NCBI GenBank assembly: GCA_018265615.1
Contig: JABLYX010000058.1
Coordinates: forward strand, 1-29,824
Source: Lentisphaeria bacterium
GTDB lineage: Bacteria; Verrucomicrobiota; Lentisphaeria; Victivallales; Victivallaceae
DNA length: 29,824 nucleotides
Direction: 5' to 3'
Each line of letters opens with the position of its first letter. Position 1 is the first letter of the stretch. Below, in pieces: positions 14,519-22,827 of the stretch. The translations under genes and the position numbers were made by a program. The notes beneath the pieces were generated by a model. The model worked only from the letters and a program-made list of their open reading frames with translations, searched no databases and was not told the DNA's origin.

Positions 14519-16135
14519 ATGTTCAACCGGATCAGAGGCAGTTTCATTGCGACCGCGAATATTCCCGAGGCGGCGACCGCCTATTGCGGGGAACCGCTTT
14601 CATTGCTCTTCGGCATGTGCGCCGGAGCGATGGAGTTCAACAACCGCGTCTTTCTCTACGACCGGGAGACGCTGGTCCGGGTCGACCTGAACTGGATCCG
14701 GGATTATATCCTGACACTGAAGGGGTTCCGGTATACGGAGCTGGATATCCGCACGTTCCCGGACCTGCTGCTCGAGCGCCAGCATGAGAAGGGGTTCTTC
14801 TATGAAATCGTTGCGCCGCTCTCCGACATGCACTCGGGCGCCCCATTCATGCATGAGGGCAGGGAGTACCGGATCACCTCTGAAGAGTGTGCGCTGCAGG
14901 AGCCGGGCTCCCGTTTCGGCCTCTGCCGCCTTGAGCTCGAAGCCGACGTCGAGTACCTGATGGTCGAGGGCGTTTATATGATCTGGCAGGCGACCGGCGA
15001 CGACGGATGGCTCCGGCGCAACCTGCCGCGGGCCGAAAAGGGGCTTGGCTACATCATGACCGATCCGCTGCGGTGGGATGCGCGGCACGGGCTCGCGAAA
15101 CGGCCGCGCACGCTTGATACGTGGGACTTCCTCGACCGGGCGGATTCGAGCTGGGACCGGGCCGTGCGTCCGGATGACCCGATGGGGATCTTTCACGGCG
15201 ACAACACGGGGCTGTATAACGCGAAGCTCCTCATGGCGAAGATGTACCGCCATCTCGGGGACAAAGCCGCCGCCGCACGCCATGAGGAGGAGGCCGCCGC
15301 GCTTCGCGAACGGATCATGATGTACCTCTGGAACGGCCGCTTCTTCCGCCATTTTCTGCCGCTGGATCCGGTTGATTACGGCGTGGATGAGACGTTCCAG
15401 ATGAGCCTGTCGAACGCCTACGCGCTGAACCGCGGCATCCTGGACTTCGCTGAACGGCGGAGCGTCATCGATTCATACCGCGCGATGCGGGAGAAGTACA
15501 AAGGCGAACTCGACGACTTCCGCAACCTCGAGCCCCCGTATCCGTGCTTCAAGGGGATGAAGCCGGGCGCTTATGTGAACGGCGCGATCGCTCCCTTTGT
15601 GGCCGGGCAGCTTGCGCTCGGGGCGTTCGAAACCGGCATGGAGGAGTATGGCGTCGATATCCTCAAACGCATGGGGCGCAAAATGCTCCGCGACGGGAAA
15701 ATCGCGTTCCTCTACGACTGGAACGGCGGTGATATCGGCGGCGGTCCGCGCTGCTGGTGCGGTGCGGAGCTCATGCATGCCGAGTGCGCCGGCCTTGCGG
15801 GAGTCGCCGATAACGACCGGCTCTTCCGCGACGTCACGCTGTCGCCCCGCTTCGCCGCCGCGCGGGAGCCGGAGGCGCATGTCAGGCTCGAATACGCCGC
15901 TTCCGGCGCCGCTGTCGAATACCATTTTTCCGCCGATTATGAGCGGAAGCGGATCCGCTTCGAATTGCTCTCTTCGCACGACCGGGCCCTGCTGCGGCTT
16001 CACCTGCCGGGGGAGGCCGCGGCGGCGCAGAGGAACGGGGTTCCGGCGGAGTTCTGCGCGGAACGGGTCGGCGGGAGCCGTTATGCGGTTCTGGGAATCG
16101 CGGCCGGTGATGTCGTCGATGTCTCGTATCTGTAG
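14519..16135 (+). CDS. Six-hairpin glycosidase, cytoplasmic
   Basis: This is a 538-residue protein from ATG 14519, with CAGGAG upstream. Regularly spaced helical segments with Trp/Asp motifs (LNWIRDYILTL, YMIWQATGDDGWLRRNLPRA, then a TLDTWDFLDRADSSWD block near residue 200, and NALNRGILDFA-type helices) fit an (alpha/alpha)6 barrel of the six-hairpin glycosidase superfamily, which includes GH15, GH63 and GH78-like enzymes. The last 80 residues are beta-rich, as in the C-terminal cap of rhamnosidase-like enzymes. There is no signal peptide, so it probably acts on imported oligosaccharides. It is divergent from the AraC-type gene and followed after 16 bp by a transporter. Specificity cannot be told from sequence, and catalytic acids are not assigned. 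Confidence 0.7.
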   Translation: MFNRIRGSFIATANIPEAATAYCGEPLSLLFGMCAGAMEFNNRVFLYDRETLVRVDLNWIRDYILTLKGFRYTELDIRTFPDLLLERQHEKGFFYEIVAPLSDMHSGAPFMHEGREYRITSEECALQEPGSRFGLCRLELEADVEYLMVEGVYMIWQATGDDGWLRRNLPRAEKGLGYIMTDPLRWDARHGLAKRPRTLDTWDFLDRADSSWDRAVRPDDPMGIFHGDNTGLYNAKLLMAKMYRHLGDKAAAARHEEEAAALRERIMMYLWNGRFFRHFLPLDPVDYGVDETFQMSLSNAYALNRGILDFAERRSVIDSYRAMREKYKGELDDFRNLEPPYPCFKGMKPGAYVNGAIAPFVAGQLALGAFETGMEEYGVDILKRMGRKMLRDGKIAFLYDWNGGDIGGGPRCWCGAELMHAECAGLAGVADNDRLFRDVTLSPRFAAAREPEAHVRLEYAASGAAVEYHFSADYERKRIRFELLSSHDRALLRLHLPGEAAAAQRNGVPAEFCAERVGGSRYAVLGIAAGDVVDVSYL

Positions 16136-16151
16136 AGCATGGCGGTAACGG

Positions 16152-17027
16152 ATGTCTGTCCTCCACGGCGTCTCGCTTCTCGTTGCCGCCGGGCTCTGCT
16201 GGGTGCTGATTGCGCTTGTCATCAGCGTCGCGGCAAAACGGCGGCTCGATCTCGACTTCATCCAGGCCGGGGCCGCATTGCTGACGGCTTCCGCCGCCGG
16301 GATCGCGCTCCGGTTCCGCGACTTGGGCGGGGTTCCGGTTCCCGTCCAGCTTGCCGTGTTCGGCGCGGGCGTCGGCAACTATCTCATGATAAAGCTTATG
16401 AATGCCGGGATGGCGCGCGGGCACAACGGCGCGGTGTGGGGCATCACCCAGAGTGCGCTGATCTTTCCATTTGCCATGGGGATGCTTTTTTTCGGCGTCG
16501 CTCCGACCGTCTGCCGCATTGCCGGGCTGCTGCTGATCCTCGCGGCGATTGCGCTTTTCAGTATGGCGAAGGAGAGGAAAGGCGGCGCGGGGGGCAATTG
16601 GCTCCGGCCGACATCCGGGGCGTTCCTCTTCGCGGGGCTCTCGCAGTGCTGCGCGAATCTGCCCTCCTACCTCGGAAGTTATGAAATGTCGAGTGTCCAT
16701 CGGGCGTTTCTTGTCCAGGCTGGCGTACTTGCGTCATTCGGAGTGAATGCCGCGCTGACCCGTGCGCCGCTGCGCCCGAAGGGGGCGTGGCTCCCGCTCG
16801 CGGTACTCGGGGGCGTGAACATCGTTTCGCTCTTTTTCTTCTTCTATCGCGGACTCAATATTCTGGCGGCGCTCGGCTGCGGTTCGATCGGCTACCCCGT
16901 CGCGATGGGCTCGTGCATCGCGGGATTCCTGCTCTGCAGCCGCTTCGTCCTGCGCGAAAGGATGGGTGTCCCCGCCTGCGCCGCGCTGCTTGCCGTGCTC
17001 TCCGGCATCACAGTCATTTCACTTTGA
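16152..17027 (+). CDS. DMT-superfamily (EamA-like) transporter
   Basis: This is a 291-residue protein from ATG 16152. About ten hydrophobic helices are visible in two similar halves, for example VSLLVAAGLCWVLIALVISV at the N-terminus, GLLLILAAIALFSMA in the middle and GVPACAALLAVLSGITVISL at the C-terminus. The length and layout match the drug/metabolite transporter superfamily, including the sugar-uptake branches. It follows the glycosidase by 16 bp and is probably co-transcribed, so import of a sugar or glycoside handled by that enzyme is plausible. Efflux cannot be excluded. It ends 2 bp from the convergent nucleoside-hydrolase-like gene. Confidence 0.75.
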   Translation: MSVLHGVSLLVAAGLCWVLIALVISVAAKRRLDLDFIQAGAALLTASAAGIALRFRDLGGVPVPVQLAVFGAGVGNYLMIKLMNAGMARGHNGAVWGITQSALIFPFAMGMLFFGVAPTVCRIAGLLLILAAIALFSMAKERKGGAGGNWLRPTSGAFLFAGLSQCCANLPSYLGSYEMSSVHRAFLVQAGVLASFGVNAALTRAPLRPKGAWLPLAVLGGVNIVSLFFFFYRGLNILAALGCGSIGYPVAMGSCIAGFLLCSRFVLRERMGVPACAALLAVLSGITVISL

Positions 17028-17029
17028 CA

Positions 17030-17929
17030 TCAGCTTTGCGGGCGGAGGGCGCCATTCACCTGCTCCGCGTAGAATTCGTCCGGGTGCCGTTTTACGACGA
17101 AGCGGTGCGGGCCCTCCGGCTGCTTCTCGAAGAAATTCGCTCCGGTCTGCGGATCCGCCGAGGCGCGTCCCCGCACGGAGCCGTATCCGGCCGCCTCGGG
17201 GGAGCCCGCGAGCGCGAGCAGGATCAGCATCGGATCCCAGGAGGAGCGCCCGCCCCCGGAGCCGTGGTCGATCATCGCCTGTTTCAGTACATCGCTTTCC
17301 GGCAGGAATCCGCCGGCAACGACGGTTGCGCCGACCTCCCAGCCGAGGAAAGTGATGCGGCCCGGCCAGAGGCGGCAGAGGAGCGCGGCCGCTTCGGAGG
17401 CGCGCCGGTTGCGCGCGAAATTGTTCTCCCGCCCGCCGTCCGGCTCGTCCCACTTTCCGGCCATGATCCAGAGTTCGCCGGCCTTGCGCCGGACGAGGGA
17501 AACCCCGTCAAGCGGCGAAAACCGGTCCGGTCCGCTCTGCAGCAGTGCGGCCAGCACCTGCGGGTAACCGATTTCGATCAGGTCGACCGGCTCCGCCGCT
17601 TCCGCCAGGATCCGGCGGTACAGCCCGACCGGATGTTCCGCATCCTCATTGCCGGTGCGGTCCGACGGCAGCACGGCGAGCCGCTTCTGATAGGGAGGAT
17701 TTCCGCCGAAATCAGTTGCTTCGGGGTCGAGGCCGATCGGGACGCCCGGTACGGATTCGCTCTTCAGGAATGCGTCGAGCGACACGACCGAGTGCTCCAT
17801 GCAGGCGTTCAGGATGCAGCCGAGCAGCTTCGCCCGCCCCTCGCGGTGCGCCCGGGCGAGAATGCGGACGGCCATCACGTCGTCACAGTCGGTCCACCAG
17901 TCGGTGCCGAGCAGAAAAGATTTTGCCAT
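17030..17929 (-). CDS. Nucleoside-hydrolase-like protein
   Basis: This is a 299-residue protein from ATG 17929, with GGAGGAACC upstream. The N-terminus LLGTDWWTDCDDVMAVRILA recalls the calcium-binding DxDxxxDD loop of inosine-uridine-preferring nucleoside hydrolases. It has Gly in place of the first Asp and two extra residues before the final DD. The rest keeps the order expected for the fold: HSVVSLDAFL, an IEIGYPQVLAALL-type strand, the EWNF-like RENNFARNRRASEAA segment and a final HPDEFY near the C-terminus. The usual length of the family is about 310 residues. The substrate may differ from nucleosides, given the changed loop. It is transcribed alone behind its own promoter and converges on the transporter gene. 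Confidence 0.7.
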   Translation of the reverse strand: MAKSFLLGTDWWTDCDDVMAVRILARAHREGRAKLLGCILNACMEHSVVSLDAFLKSESVPGVPIGLDPEATDFGGNPPYQKRLAVLPSDRTGNEDAEHPVGLYRRILAEAAEPVDLIEIGYPQVLAALLQSGPDRFSPLDGVSLVRRKAGELWIMAGKWDEPDGGRENNFARNRRASEAAALLCRLWPGRITFLGWEVGATVVAGGFLPESDVLKQAMIDHGSGGGRSSWDPMLILLALAGSPEAAGYGSVRGRASADPQTGANFFEKQPEGPHRFVVKRHPDEFYAEQVNGALRPQS

Positions 17930-17959
17930 ACCGGGTTCCTCCGTTTTTTCACGGGAGTG

Positions 17960-17988
17960 AATAGACCACGCCGGGATGGCATTTTCAA
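17960..17988 (-). promoter_or_regulatory. Promoter of the nucleoside-hydrolase-like gene
   Basis: On the minus strand TTGAAA (17988-17983) and TCTATT (17965-17960) are 17 bp apart and 31 bp before the start codon. Confidence 0.5.
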
Positions 17989-18180
17989 GCGTCCGCTCCG
18001 TTTTCTTCCGGGATTTTCTGTCTCATACGCTTTCCATCATGAAAAATCACAAATGCTGCATTTCCGCTTCATTCGCGCGGCCTTGTGCGCGTCTGGTTAA
18101 CTCTGTCAGCCAGACACTTACAAAACCACGCGACTTTTGCGAAAATTTCGCATTTATGATTTCTCATTCAGGAAATCGTA
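17989..18180. other. Intergenic region with two inverted repeats
   Basis: No gene is evident here. GTCTGG...CCAGAC (18091-18096 and 18110-18115, 13-base centre) and TGCGAAA-A-TTTCGCA (18138-18152, perfect arms) stand between the end of the exported-protein operon and the nucleoside-hydrolase promoter. Neither is followed by a T-run on the minus strand, so operator sites are as likely as terminators. Confidence 0.45.
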
Positions 18181-20040
18181 TCAGTGGACCGGAACCGGAT
18201 CCGATTCTGCGCCGTACCAGTCGACCGTCGCCGCATAAAGCTGTTTTCCCGCCGGGACGGTGACGGCCAGCGGCTCCTCTCCGCTCGCCGCCGGAAGCTG
18301 CTTCGGCGGCTGCCGGAACACCTTGTCGTACATATAGCCGCGCGACGGGAAAGCGCGCGGGCCCCAGTTGTTCCGCGCCGCCTCCGCCATGCGGCGGGTA
18401 GCGAGGATCGGGTCGAGCTCGGTGATTTTTTCGCTGCCGCGGCTGATGATGCCGCACAGCCGGCTGTTGGAGGGCGTTTCGCCCTCCGCGAGCGCATAGA
18501 GCCGGATCGAATTCTGCCGCTCCGGCCAACTGCGGCATACGAGGCTCCCGTCACCGTTCCGCGTGAGCTGCGGTGCGGGTAGCGTGGCGTCGCGCCGCGG
18601 TTCGAGATAGCGGGAGTATTCGATGATATTCGGCCAGTAGGCGGCGCGGGTCGGAACCGCGTCGACGTCCTGCTGCTTATAGACGCCGTCCGGCATGATG
18701 ACGGTCGCAAGGGCGTAGCGGAACGCGGCTTCCACGGAGCGGTCGATCTCCTGCTGCAGCTCCGGCGGGACGAACCGGCGGCAGATCCGCAGCAGCCGGA
18801 TCGCGTTCATCGTGCTGCCGAGCTGGCAGCCGGACCTTCCGGCATCGGGATTCTCTGTGAAATTGTAGGAGGCGGCCGGCCAGGCGGCGAGTTTTCCGTC
18901 CTTCTTCGATTGGAGCTTGAGCGTGGTCCGGACCATCGCCTCCGCGTGCGGCATGGATTCCGCGAGGCAGCGGCGCGGATCGGGCTGCGCCTCCGCATCG
19001 TAACGTTCGACTCCGAACGAGAAGAGCATGTCCGTGTAGTGGAAGGTGACGCTCATGCTTTTCGGGATCGCTCTGGTCCCCCAGTAGCCGGTCGCCGGGT
19101 CCTGGTCGGCGAGGATCAGCCGCCCGAGTTCCTCGAGCCACCCTTCCGCCATCGGCGGCAGCGCGTTTGCCTCCTTCGCCTGATGGTAGCGCATCGGGAA
19201 GTACATGACGCCATGGTTCATCTGGTCGAGATCGGTCTTCACGCTCTCCTCGAAGTAACGGCGCAGCCCGTCGATCGTGGTCAGGTCATACGGCTGCCCG
19301 GTCATGCCCGCGGCGGGGCCGCGCAGGAAGTTCCACACGTGCTTTGTTCCGAACGGCTTCGCGAAGAAGTGGAAGTTGATCGGCTCGTACCACGGGAAGG
19401 CCGCGACGCTGCCGGTGTCGGGATCCTGCCGTTCATTGCCCGTGTAGGTGTTCTCCGGGCCGACCGGTTCGTAGCTGAAGCGGGCGAATTCGGCTCGCCC
19501 GCCGTTCCGGTTTTCAATCTGAAGCCGCGCCCGCGAGGCGGTGGGCGGGATGAAGACATCCCGGTAATAGCAGTGCCACGGGTAGGTCCCGACCGCGCCG
19601 TTGTGCGAGATGTTCTTGCTGAGCGTACGGTCTTTTCCGTCCTTGATTACCACATAGAATTGCGGGGCGTCGTGGTAGCTGTTGACGACCGGCTTCGCGC
19701 CGGTGTCGAAGCCGCGCATCCAGTAGAAGAAGCGCACGGTCCTGCCGCGGAATTTCTCCAGGTTCAGCACGGTCGCCGAGAGAAAGCTCTTCCCCTTCGG
19801 GACCTCGAACGCCTCGGTGTCGCAGGTCAGGTACGGGGTTTCGATCTTCGCAGGGAGTTTCGCCGCCTTCTGGAAACGCGGGGAGAGCGGGGTCGCGAAG
19901 GTGTCCACGACGCCGTGCATGTAGGTCCGCCACAGATCGACGGGCCGGTTCTCCCTGCGGTTCTCCGGCTGCGGACGATAGGGTTCGGCGGCGGCCAGCG
20001 CGACGCCGGCGAGAAGGGTGAGCAGCAGATATGGTTTCAT
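18181..20040 (-). CDS. Large exported protein, possibly a carbohydrate-active enzyme
   Basis: This is a 619-residue protein. ATG 20040 is chosen because it gives a clean signal peptide (MKPYLLLTLLAGVALAAA, then Glu19) and has GGAAAGAG upstream; the open frame extends upstream only as a shadow of the pilin gene. Residues about 60-230 look beta-rich, like a carbohydrate-binding or discoidin-like module (APQFYVVIKDGKDRTLSKNI, IPPTASRARLQIENRNGGRA). Residues 250-560 are helical with Trp- and Tyr-rich motifs (MYFPMRYHQAKEAN, TGYWGTRAIPKSMSVTFHYT), suggesting an alpha/alpha toroid as in several lyases and hydrolases. It is co-directional with and 14 bp after a pseudopilin gene and a sugar-type regulator. 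No family is firmly recognised. Confidence 0.6.
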   Translation of the reverse strand: MKPYLLLTLLAGVALAAAEPYRPQPENRRENRPVDLWRTYMHGVVDTFATPLSPRFQKAAKLPAKIETPYLTCDTEAFEVPKGKSFLSATVLNLEKFRGRTVRFFYWMRGFDTGAKPVVNSYHDAPQFYVVIKDGKDRTLSKNISHNGAVGTYPWHCYYRDVFIPPTASRARLQIENRNGGRAEFARFSYEPVGPENTYTGNERQDPDTGSVAAFPWYEPINFHFFAKPFGTKHVWNFLRGPAAGMTGQPYDLTTIDGLRRYFEESVKTDLDQMNHGVMYFPMRYHQAKEANALPPMAEGWLEELGRLILADQDPATGYWGTRAIPKSMSVTFHYTDMLFSFGVERYDAEAQPDPRRCLAESMPHAEAMVRTTLKLQSKKDGKLAAWPAASYNFTENPDAGRSGCQLGSTMNAIRLLRICRRFVPPELQQEIDRSVEAAFRYALATVIMPDGVYKQQDVDAVPTRAAYWPNIIEYSRYLEPRRDATLPAPQLTRNGDGSLVCRSWPERQNSIRLYALAEGETPSNSRLCGIISRGSEKITELDPILATRRMAEAARNNWGPRAFPSRGYMYDKVFRQPPKQLPAASGEEPLAVTVPAGKQLYAATVDWYGAESDPVPVH

Positions 20041-20054
20041 GATCTCTTTCCGGA

Positions 20055-20711
20055 TTATTTTTTGAACAGCCACGCCGCCTGATATTCTTCGGTGCCGCCG
20101 TCGACGAGCTTGAGCGGCAGCTTGGTCGTGTCGGCGTGCAGGTCGACGTAAAGCATGTTTCCTCCGCCCGGGTGGACCGTGACGTCCGGTACGCGCGAGT
20201 TTGCATTGGTTGAAGAGAGCGGCCACGGGAAGAAACGCCACGACCAGCGGGATACATCGTTGTTGACATTCGAATCTCCGGTCAGATAAGTGCGCGAGGG
20301 CTGCTTGATGTTTGCATAATACCGCACATATTCCGGGGACGCGACTCCGGCTTCGGTGATGCTTCCGGAATTTTTATTCATCGCGTAGCTTTTCTCATGC
20401 TTTTTGGCCGGGCAGATCAGCATGTTCGCTTTCCCTTTGCCGGATACCTGCTGCGTCCGGAGAGAGGCTCGGATTTTCCATGGCCACCAGCTCACATCCG
20501 CTCCGCTGTTGCCGTAATAGGCGGGACAGTACGCGCGATAGCTGTCCTCGTAAAACGCGAGCCCGAGCCCGACCTGCTTGAAGTTGTTCAGGCAGGTTGC
20601 CTGGACTCCGCGGCTGCGCGCCTGATTCAGCGCGGGCAGCAGCATGGCGGCAAGGATCGCGATGATTGCAATCACGACCAGAAGCTCAATCAGTGTGAAA
20701 TGTCTTTTCAT
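20055..20711 (-). CDS. DUF1559-like type II secretion pseudopilin
   Basis: This is a 218-residue protein from ATG 20711. The N-terminus MKRHFTLIELLVVIAIIAIL is a prepilin signal: Phe5 would be residue +1 of the mature protein and Glu9 is the essential +5 Glu. Position -1 is His rather than the usual Gly, as in many pseudopilins of Lentisphaerota. A second conserved region, HPGGGNMLYVDLH (His180 to Asp190 with nine between), matches the H-x9-DG motif of the DUF1559 group with Leu in place of Gly. It would be processed by a prepilin peptidase, not in this window, and assembled by a type II machine such as the one encoded at 22828 onward. It lies between a regulator gene and an exported-protein gene in one operon. 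Confidence 0.85.
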   Translation of the reverse strand: MKRHFTLIELLVVIAIIAILAAMLLPALNQARSRGVQATCLNNFKQVGLGLAFYEDSYRAYCPAYYGNSGADVSWWPWKIRASLRTQQVSGKGKANMLICPAKKHEKSYAMNKNSGSITEAGVASPEYVRYYANIKQPSRTYLTGDSNVNNDVSRWSWRFFPWPLSSTNANSRVPDVTVHPGGGNMLYVDLHADTTKLPLKLVDGGTEEYQAAWLFKK

Positions 20712-20724
20712 GGTGCTCTCCGTT

Positions 20725-21825
20725 TTATCTGGATCCGTTTGTCACGAGTTTCATGCCGCGGGGCAGGGCGCAACTGGAGCGCATGACCAGTTGGGGGGTG
20801 AGCAGATGCGGTTCTCCGGGCCGGATCTCTCCCGCGGAAAGCTGCTTCAGCAGCTCGACGGCATGTTCGCCGATGGCGAACCGGGATTCGGTCAGCGTGC
20901 TGAATTTCGCATCGCTCTTGAGATTGTAATGATCGCTTTCCCCCCACTGGATGACGGAGAGATCGCCCGGAATGCTCCGGCGGGACTCTTCCGCAAAGCG
21001 GAGGAATTCGTCCATGTGGGTGTGCGAGACGATTGCCGCGGTGACTCCGGGGCGGCGGCGGAACCGCTCTGCGATGGCGATCCAGCTGTCGTGCGGCGGG
21101 TATTCCAGGCAGAGCAGGTACTCCTCCGGATCCTCGACGCCGTCGAAACGGAGCTGGTCGAGAAACTCCTTCCGGCGGTTCACGAATACCGGAGAGTTCC
21201 GGGCGATGTCGATCAGCATGATTTCGCGATGGCCGGTGCCGCGCAGGAAACGCATCGCCTGCCGGACAGCCTCACAATAGTCGCAGCTCAGCGGCACGCT
21301 CCCGGCGGCCTGCCGGTTGATGCAGACCTGCGGAACCTGAAGTTTGCCGAGCTCTTCGATGACCGGAAAACAGTCGGCGGGCGGGCGGTCCCAGATGATG
21401 CCGAGGTACTCGCCCTTGCGGTAACGGAGCTTGAGTTTGTCGCTCTCCCCGGCGCAGTCGGAGAGCTTCAGTTCCCAGTTCCGCAGGTAGGCGCTGTTCG
21501 CCGCCCCGAGGATCAGGTTGCGGTTGAAGTACTTTTCCCGGAGCGGGTTGCCGTTGTAGTCCTCCAGCCGCAGGAGCACGGTGCGCGGCTTGCTTTCGTC
21601 CGGATTCATGACGAAGGTTCCGCTGCGGGGGAGCCGCGCGATGAGGCCGTCCGCCTCCAGCCGGGCAAGGGCGTTGCGCAGCGTCAGGAGCGCCACGCCC
21701 TGCTGCTGCGCGAAGACGCTCTCGCGCGGCAGCTTCGTGCCGGCCGGGTAAGCGCCGGAACGGATCCGGCTGCTCAGCTCTTCGTAAATCAGATCGCTTT
21801 TGCTTTTCAGTTGTTCAGCTTCCAT
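20725..21825 (-). CDS. GntR-headed LacI-type regulator (AraR-like)
   Basis: This is a 366-residue protein from ATG 21825. Residues 1-75 are a GntR-type winged helix (LIYEELSSRIRSGAYPAGTK, then LPRESVFAQQQGV, with TLRNALARLEADGLIARLPR and SGTFV). Residues about 85-360 follow the periplasmic-binding-like sugar-sensing fold of LacI proteins (GIIWDRPPADCFPVIEELGK, VCINRQAAG, GHREIMLIDIARNSPVFVNR, LSVIQWGESD, LTPQLVMRSS). Proteins of this build, such as AraR, bind DNA until a sugar releases them. It is the first gene of the operon that continues with the pseudopilin and the exported protein, each 13-14 bp apart, so it probably autoregulates the whole unit. Confidence 0.85.
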   Translation of the reverse strand: MEAEQLKSKSDLIYEELSSRIRSGAYPAGTKLPRESVFAQQQGVALLTLRNALARLEADGLIARLPRSGTFVMNPDESKPRTVLLRLEDYNGNPLREKYFNRNLILGAANSAYLRNWELKLSDCAGESDKLKLRYRKGEYLGIIWDRPPADCFPVIEELGKLQVPQVCINRQAAGSVPLSCDYCEAVRQAMRFLRGTGHREIMLIDIARNSPVFVNRRKEFLDQLRFDGVEDPEEYLLCLEYPPHDSWIAIAERFRRRPGVTAAIVSHTHMDEFLRFAEESRRSIPGDLSVIQWGESDHYNLKSDAKFSTLTESRFAIGEHAVELLKQLSAGEIRPGEPHLLTPQLVMRSSCALPRGMKLVTNGSR

Positions 21826-21872
21826 CCGGGAACCTGCGTCATATAAAATTCATTTTGATTTACTTCTGATTA

Positions 21873-21901
21873 ATTATGACACAAAATCGTGCCGATGTCA
21901 A
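21873..21901 (-). promoter_or_regulatory. Strong promoter of the regulator-pilin-enzyme operon
   Basis: On the minus strand TTGACA (21901-21896) and CATAAT (21878-21873) are exactly 17 bp apart, close to the sigma-70 consensus, 47 bp before the start codon. The A/T-rich stretch between it and the gene (21841-21872) is a probable binding site for the encoded regulator. Confidence 0.75.
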
Positions 21902-22103
21902 GAGGCGGGAGAAGAAAATCGCGGGAATTCCCATGTCCGGCATGAAACCGCATCGGAATTCCGTTCCCGATTCGGAAAAACGCAAAAAAAGAGGATTTTC
22001 CGTCAGGAGAACACAATAAGGAAAGCGGACCGCGCGTTAACTCTAGCGAGTCCGGACTCTCTTTGTGGAAACGTGAACCAACTCAAATGCAAGGAATCAG
22101 GCA
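21902..22103. other. Leader of the secretion operon
   Basis: This 202-bp region between divergent transcription units contains a perfect 12-bp palindrome, GAGTCCGGACTC (22048-22059), and an AAGGA ribosome-binding site before ATG 22104. I see no convincing -35/-10 pair for the plus strand, so the promoter of the secretion operon is not located. Confidence 0.35.
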
Positions 22104-22802
22104 ATGAAACAGACGACACTTCTGCTCGGAGCACTTGCGTCCACGCTCGTCCTCTTCTCTGTGGCCGCAGCCGACGAAACTCCGAATCCCGCTCCGTCCG
22201 AGCGCCGTCAGGGCGGCGATATGCAGCAGGGCGGCCGCCGCGGCCGCCAGAGCGGCTGGAACCGCGAGGGCCGCCGCCCGATGGGCCCCGAAGCCAATCC
22301 GCGGGCCGAAGCCGAGGCGAAGATCAAGGAGAAGTTCCCCGGGGAGTACGCCGCCGTCGAGAAGATGCGCGCCGACGCCGAGGCAAAGCTTCAGGAATTG
22401 GCGAAAAAAGCCGGCGTCGAAATCCCGAAGACCATGACAGAGCAGTTTGCCGAGCTCAAGGCGAAGTATCCGAAGGAAATGGCCGAAATCGAGGAGCTCC
22501 GCAAGACCGATATGCGCGCGGCGTTCCAGAAGACCCGCGAGCTTGCGGAAAAGGCCGGCATCAAGCTTGAGATGGGCCGCATGGGCAGCCGTCCCGCCGC
22601 GGGGCGCGGGGATGGGGCGGACGAAGTGCCGCCTCCGCCGCGCATGAATCCGATGCAGCAGCTCCGGCAGCTCCGGGAAAAGTTCCCGAAGGAGATGGCC
22701 GAAATCGATGAACTCCGTCGCAGCGACTCCGCCGCGGCGCGGACGAAGATGCAGGAACTCGTGAAGAAACTCGAAGCGGAAAAGCCGGCCGAACAGCCGT
22801 AA
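22104..22802 (+). CDS. Secreted helical-repeat protein at the head of the T2SS operon
   Basis: This is a 232-residue protein. The signal peptide MKQTTLLLGALASTLVLFSV with AAA before Asp24 suggests export. Three related helical units are visible at residues 75-104 (KEKFPGEYAAVEKMRADAEA), 119-152 (KAKYPKEMAEIEELRKTDMR) and 191-224 (REKFPKEMAEIDELRRSDSA). All three start K/R-x-K-F/Y-P. Pro- and Gly-rich linkers and a basic Gln/Gly/Arg segment (residues 36-60) are probably disordered. The gene ends 25 bp before the GspL-like gene and is probably in the same operon. It could be a periplasmic partner of the machine or a cargo. I know no family with this repeat. Confidence 0.7.
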   Translation: MKQTTLLLGALASTLVLFSVAAADETPNPAPSERRQGGDMQQGGRRGRQSGWNREGRRPMGPEANPRAEAEAKIKEKFPGEYAAVEKMRADAEAKLQELAKKAGVEIPKTMTEQFAELKAKYPKEMAEIEELRKTDMRAAFQKTRELAEKAGIKLEMGRMGSRPAAGRGDGADEVPPPPRMNPMQQLRQLREKFPKEMAEIDELRRSDSAAARTKMQELVKKLEAEKPAEQP

Positions 22803-22827
22803 ACAAGCAGGATTGCAGAGCGAAAGA

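Noticed and set aside
16787..18100. Long plus-strand frame crossing the transporter end and the nucleoside-hydrolase-like gene
   Set aside because: It overlaps two recognisable genes and has an Arg/Pro-rich product without motifs.
18910..21846. Two plus-strand frames of about 400 codons opposite the exported protein, pilin and regulator
   Set aside because: Both are antisense to a coherent operon with signal peptide, prepilin motif and winged helix. Their products show no domain.
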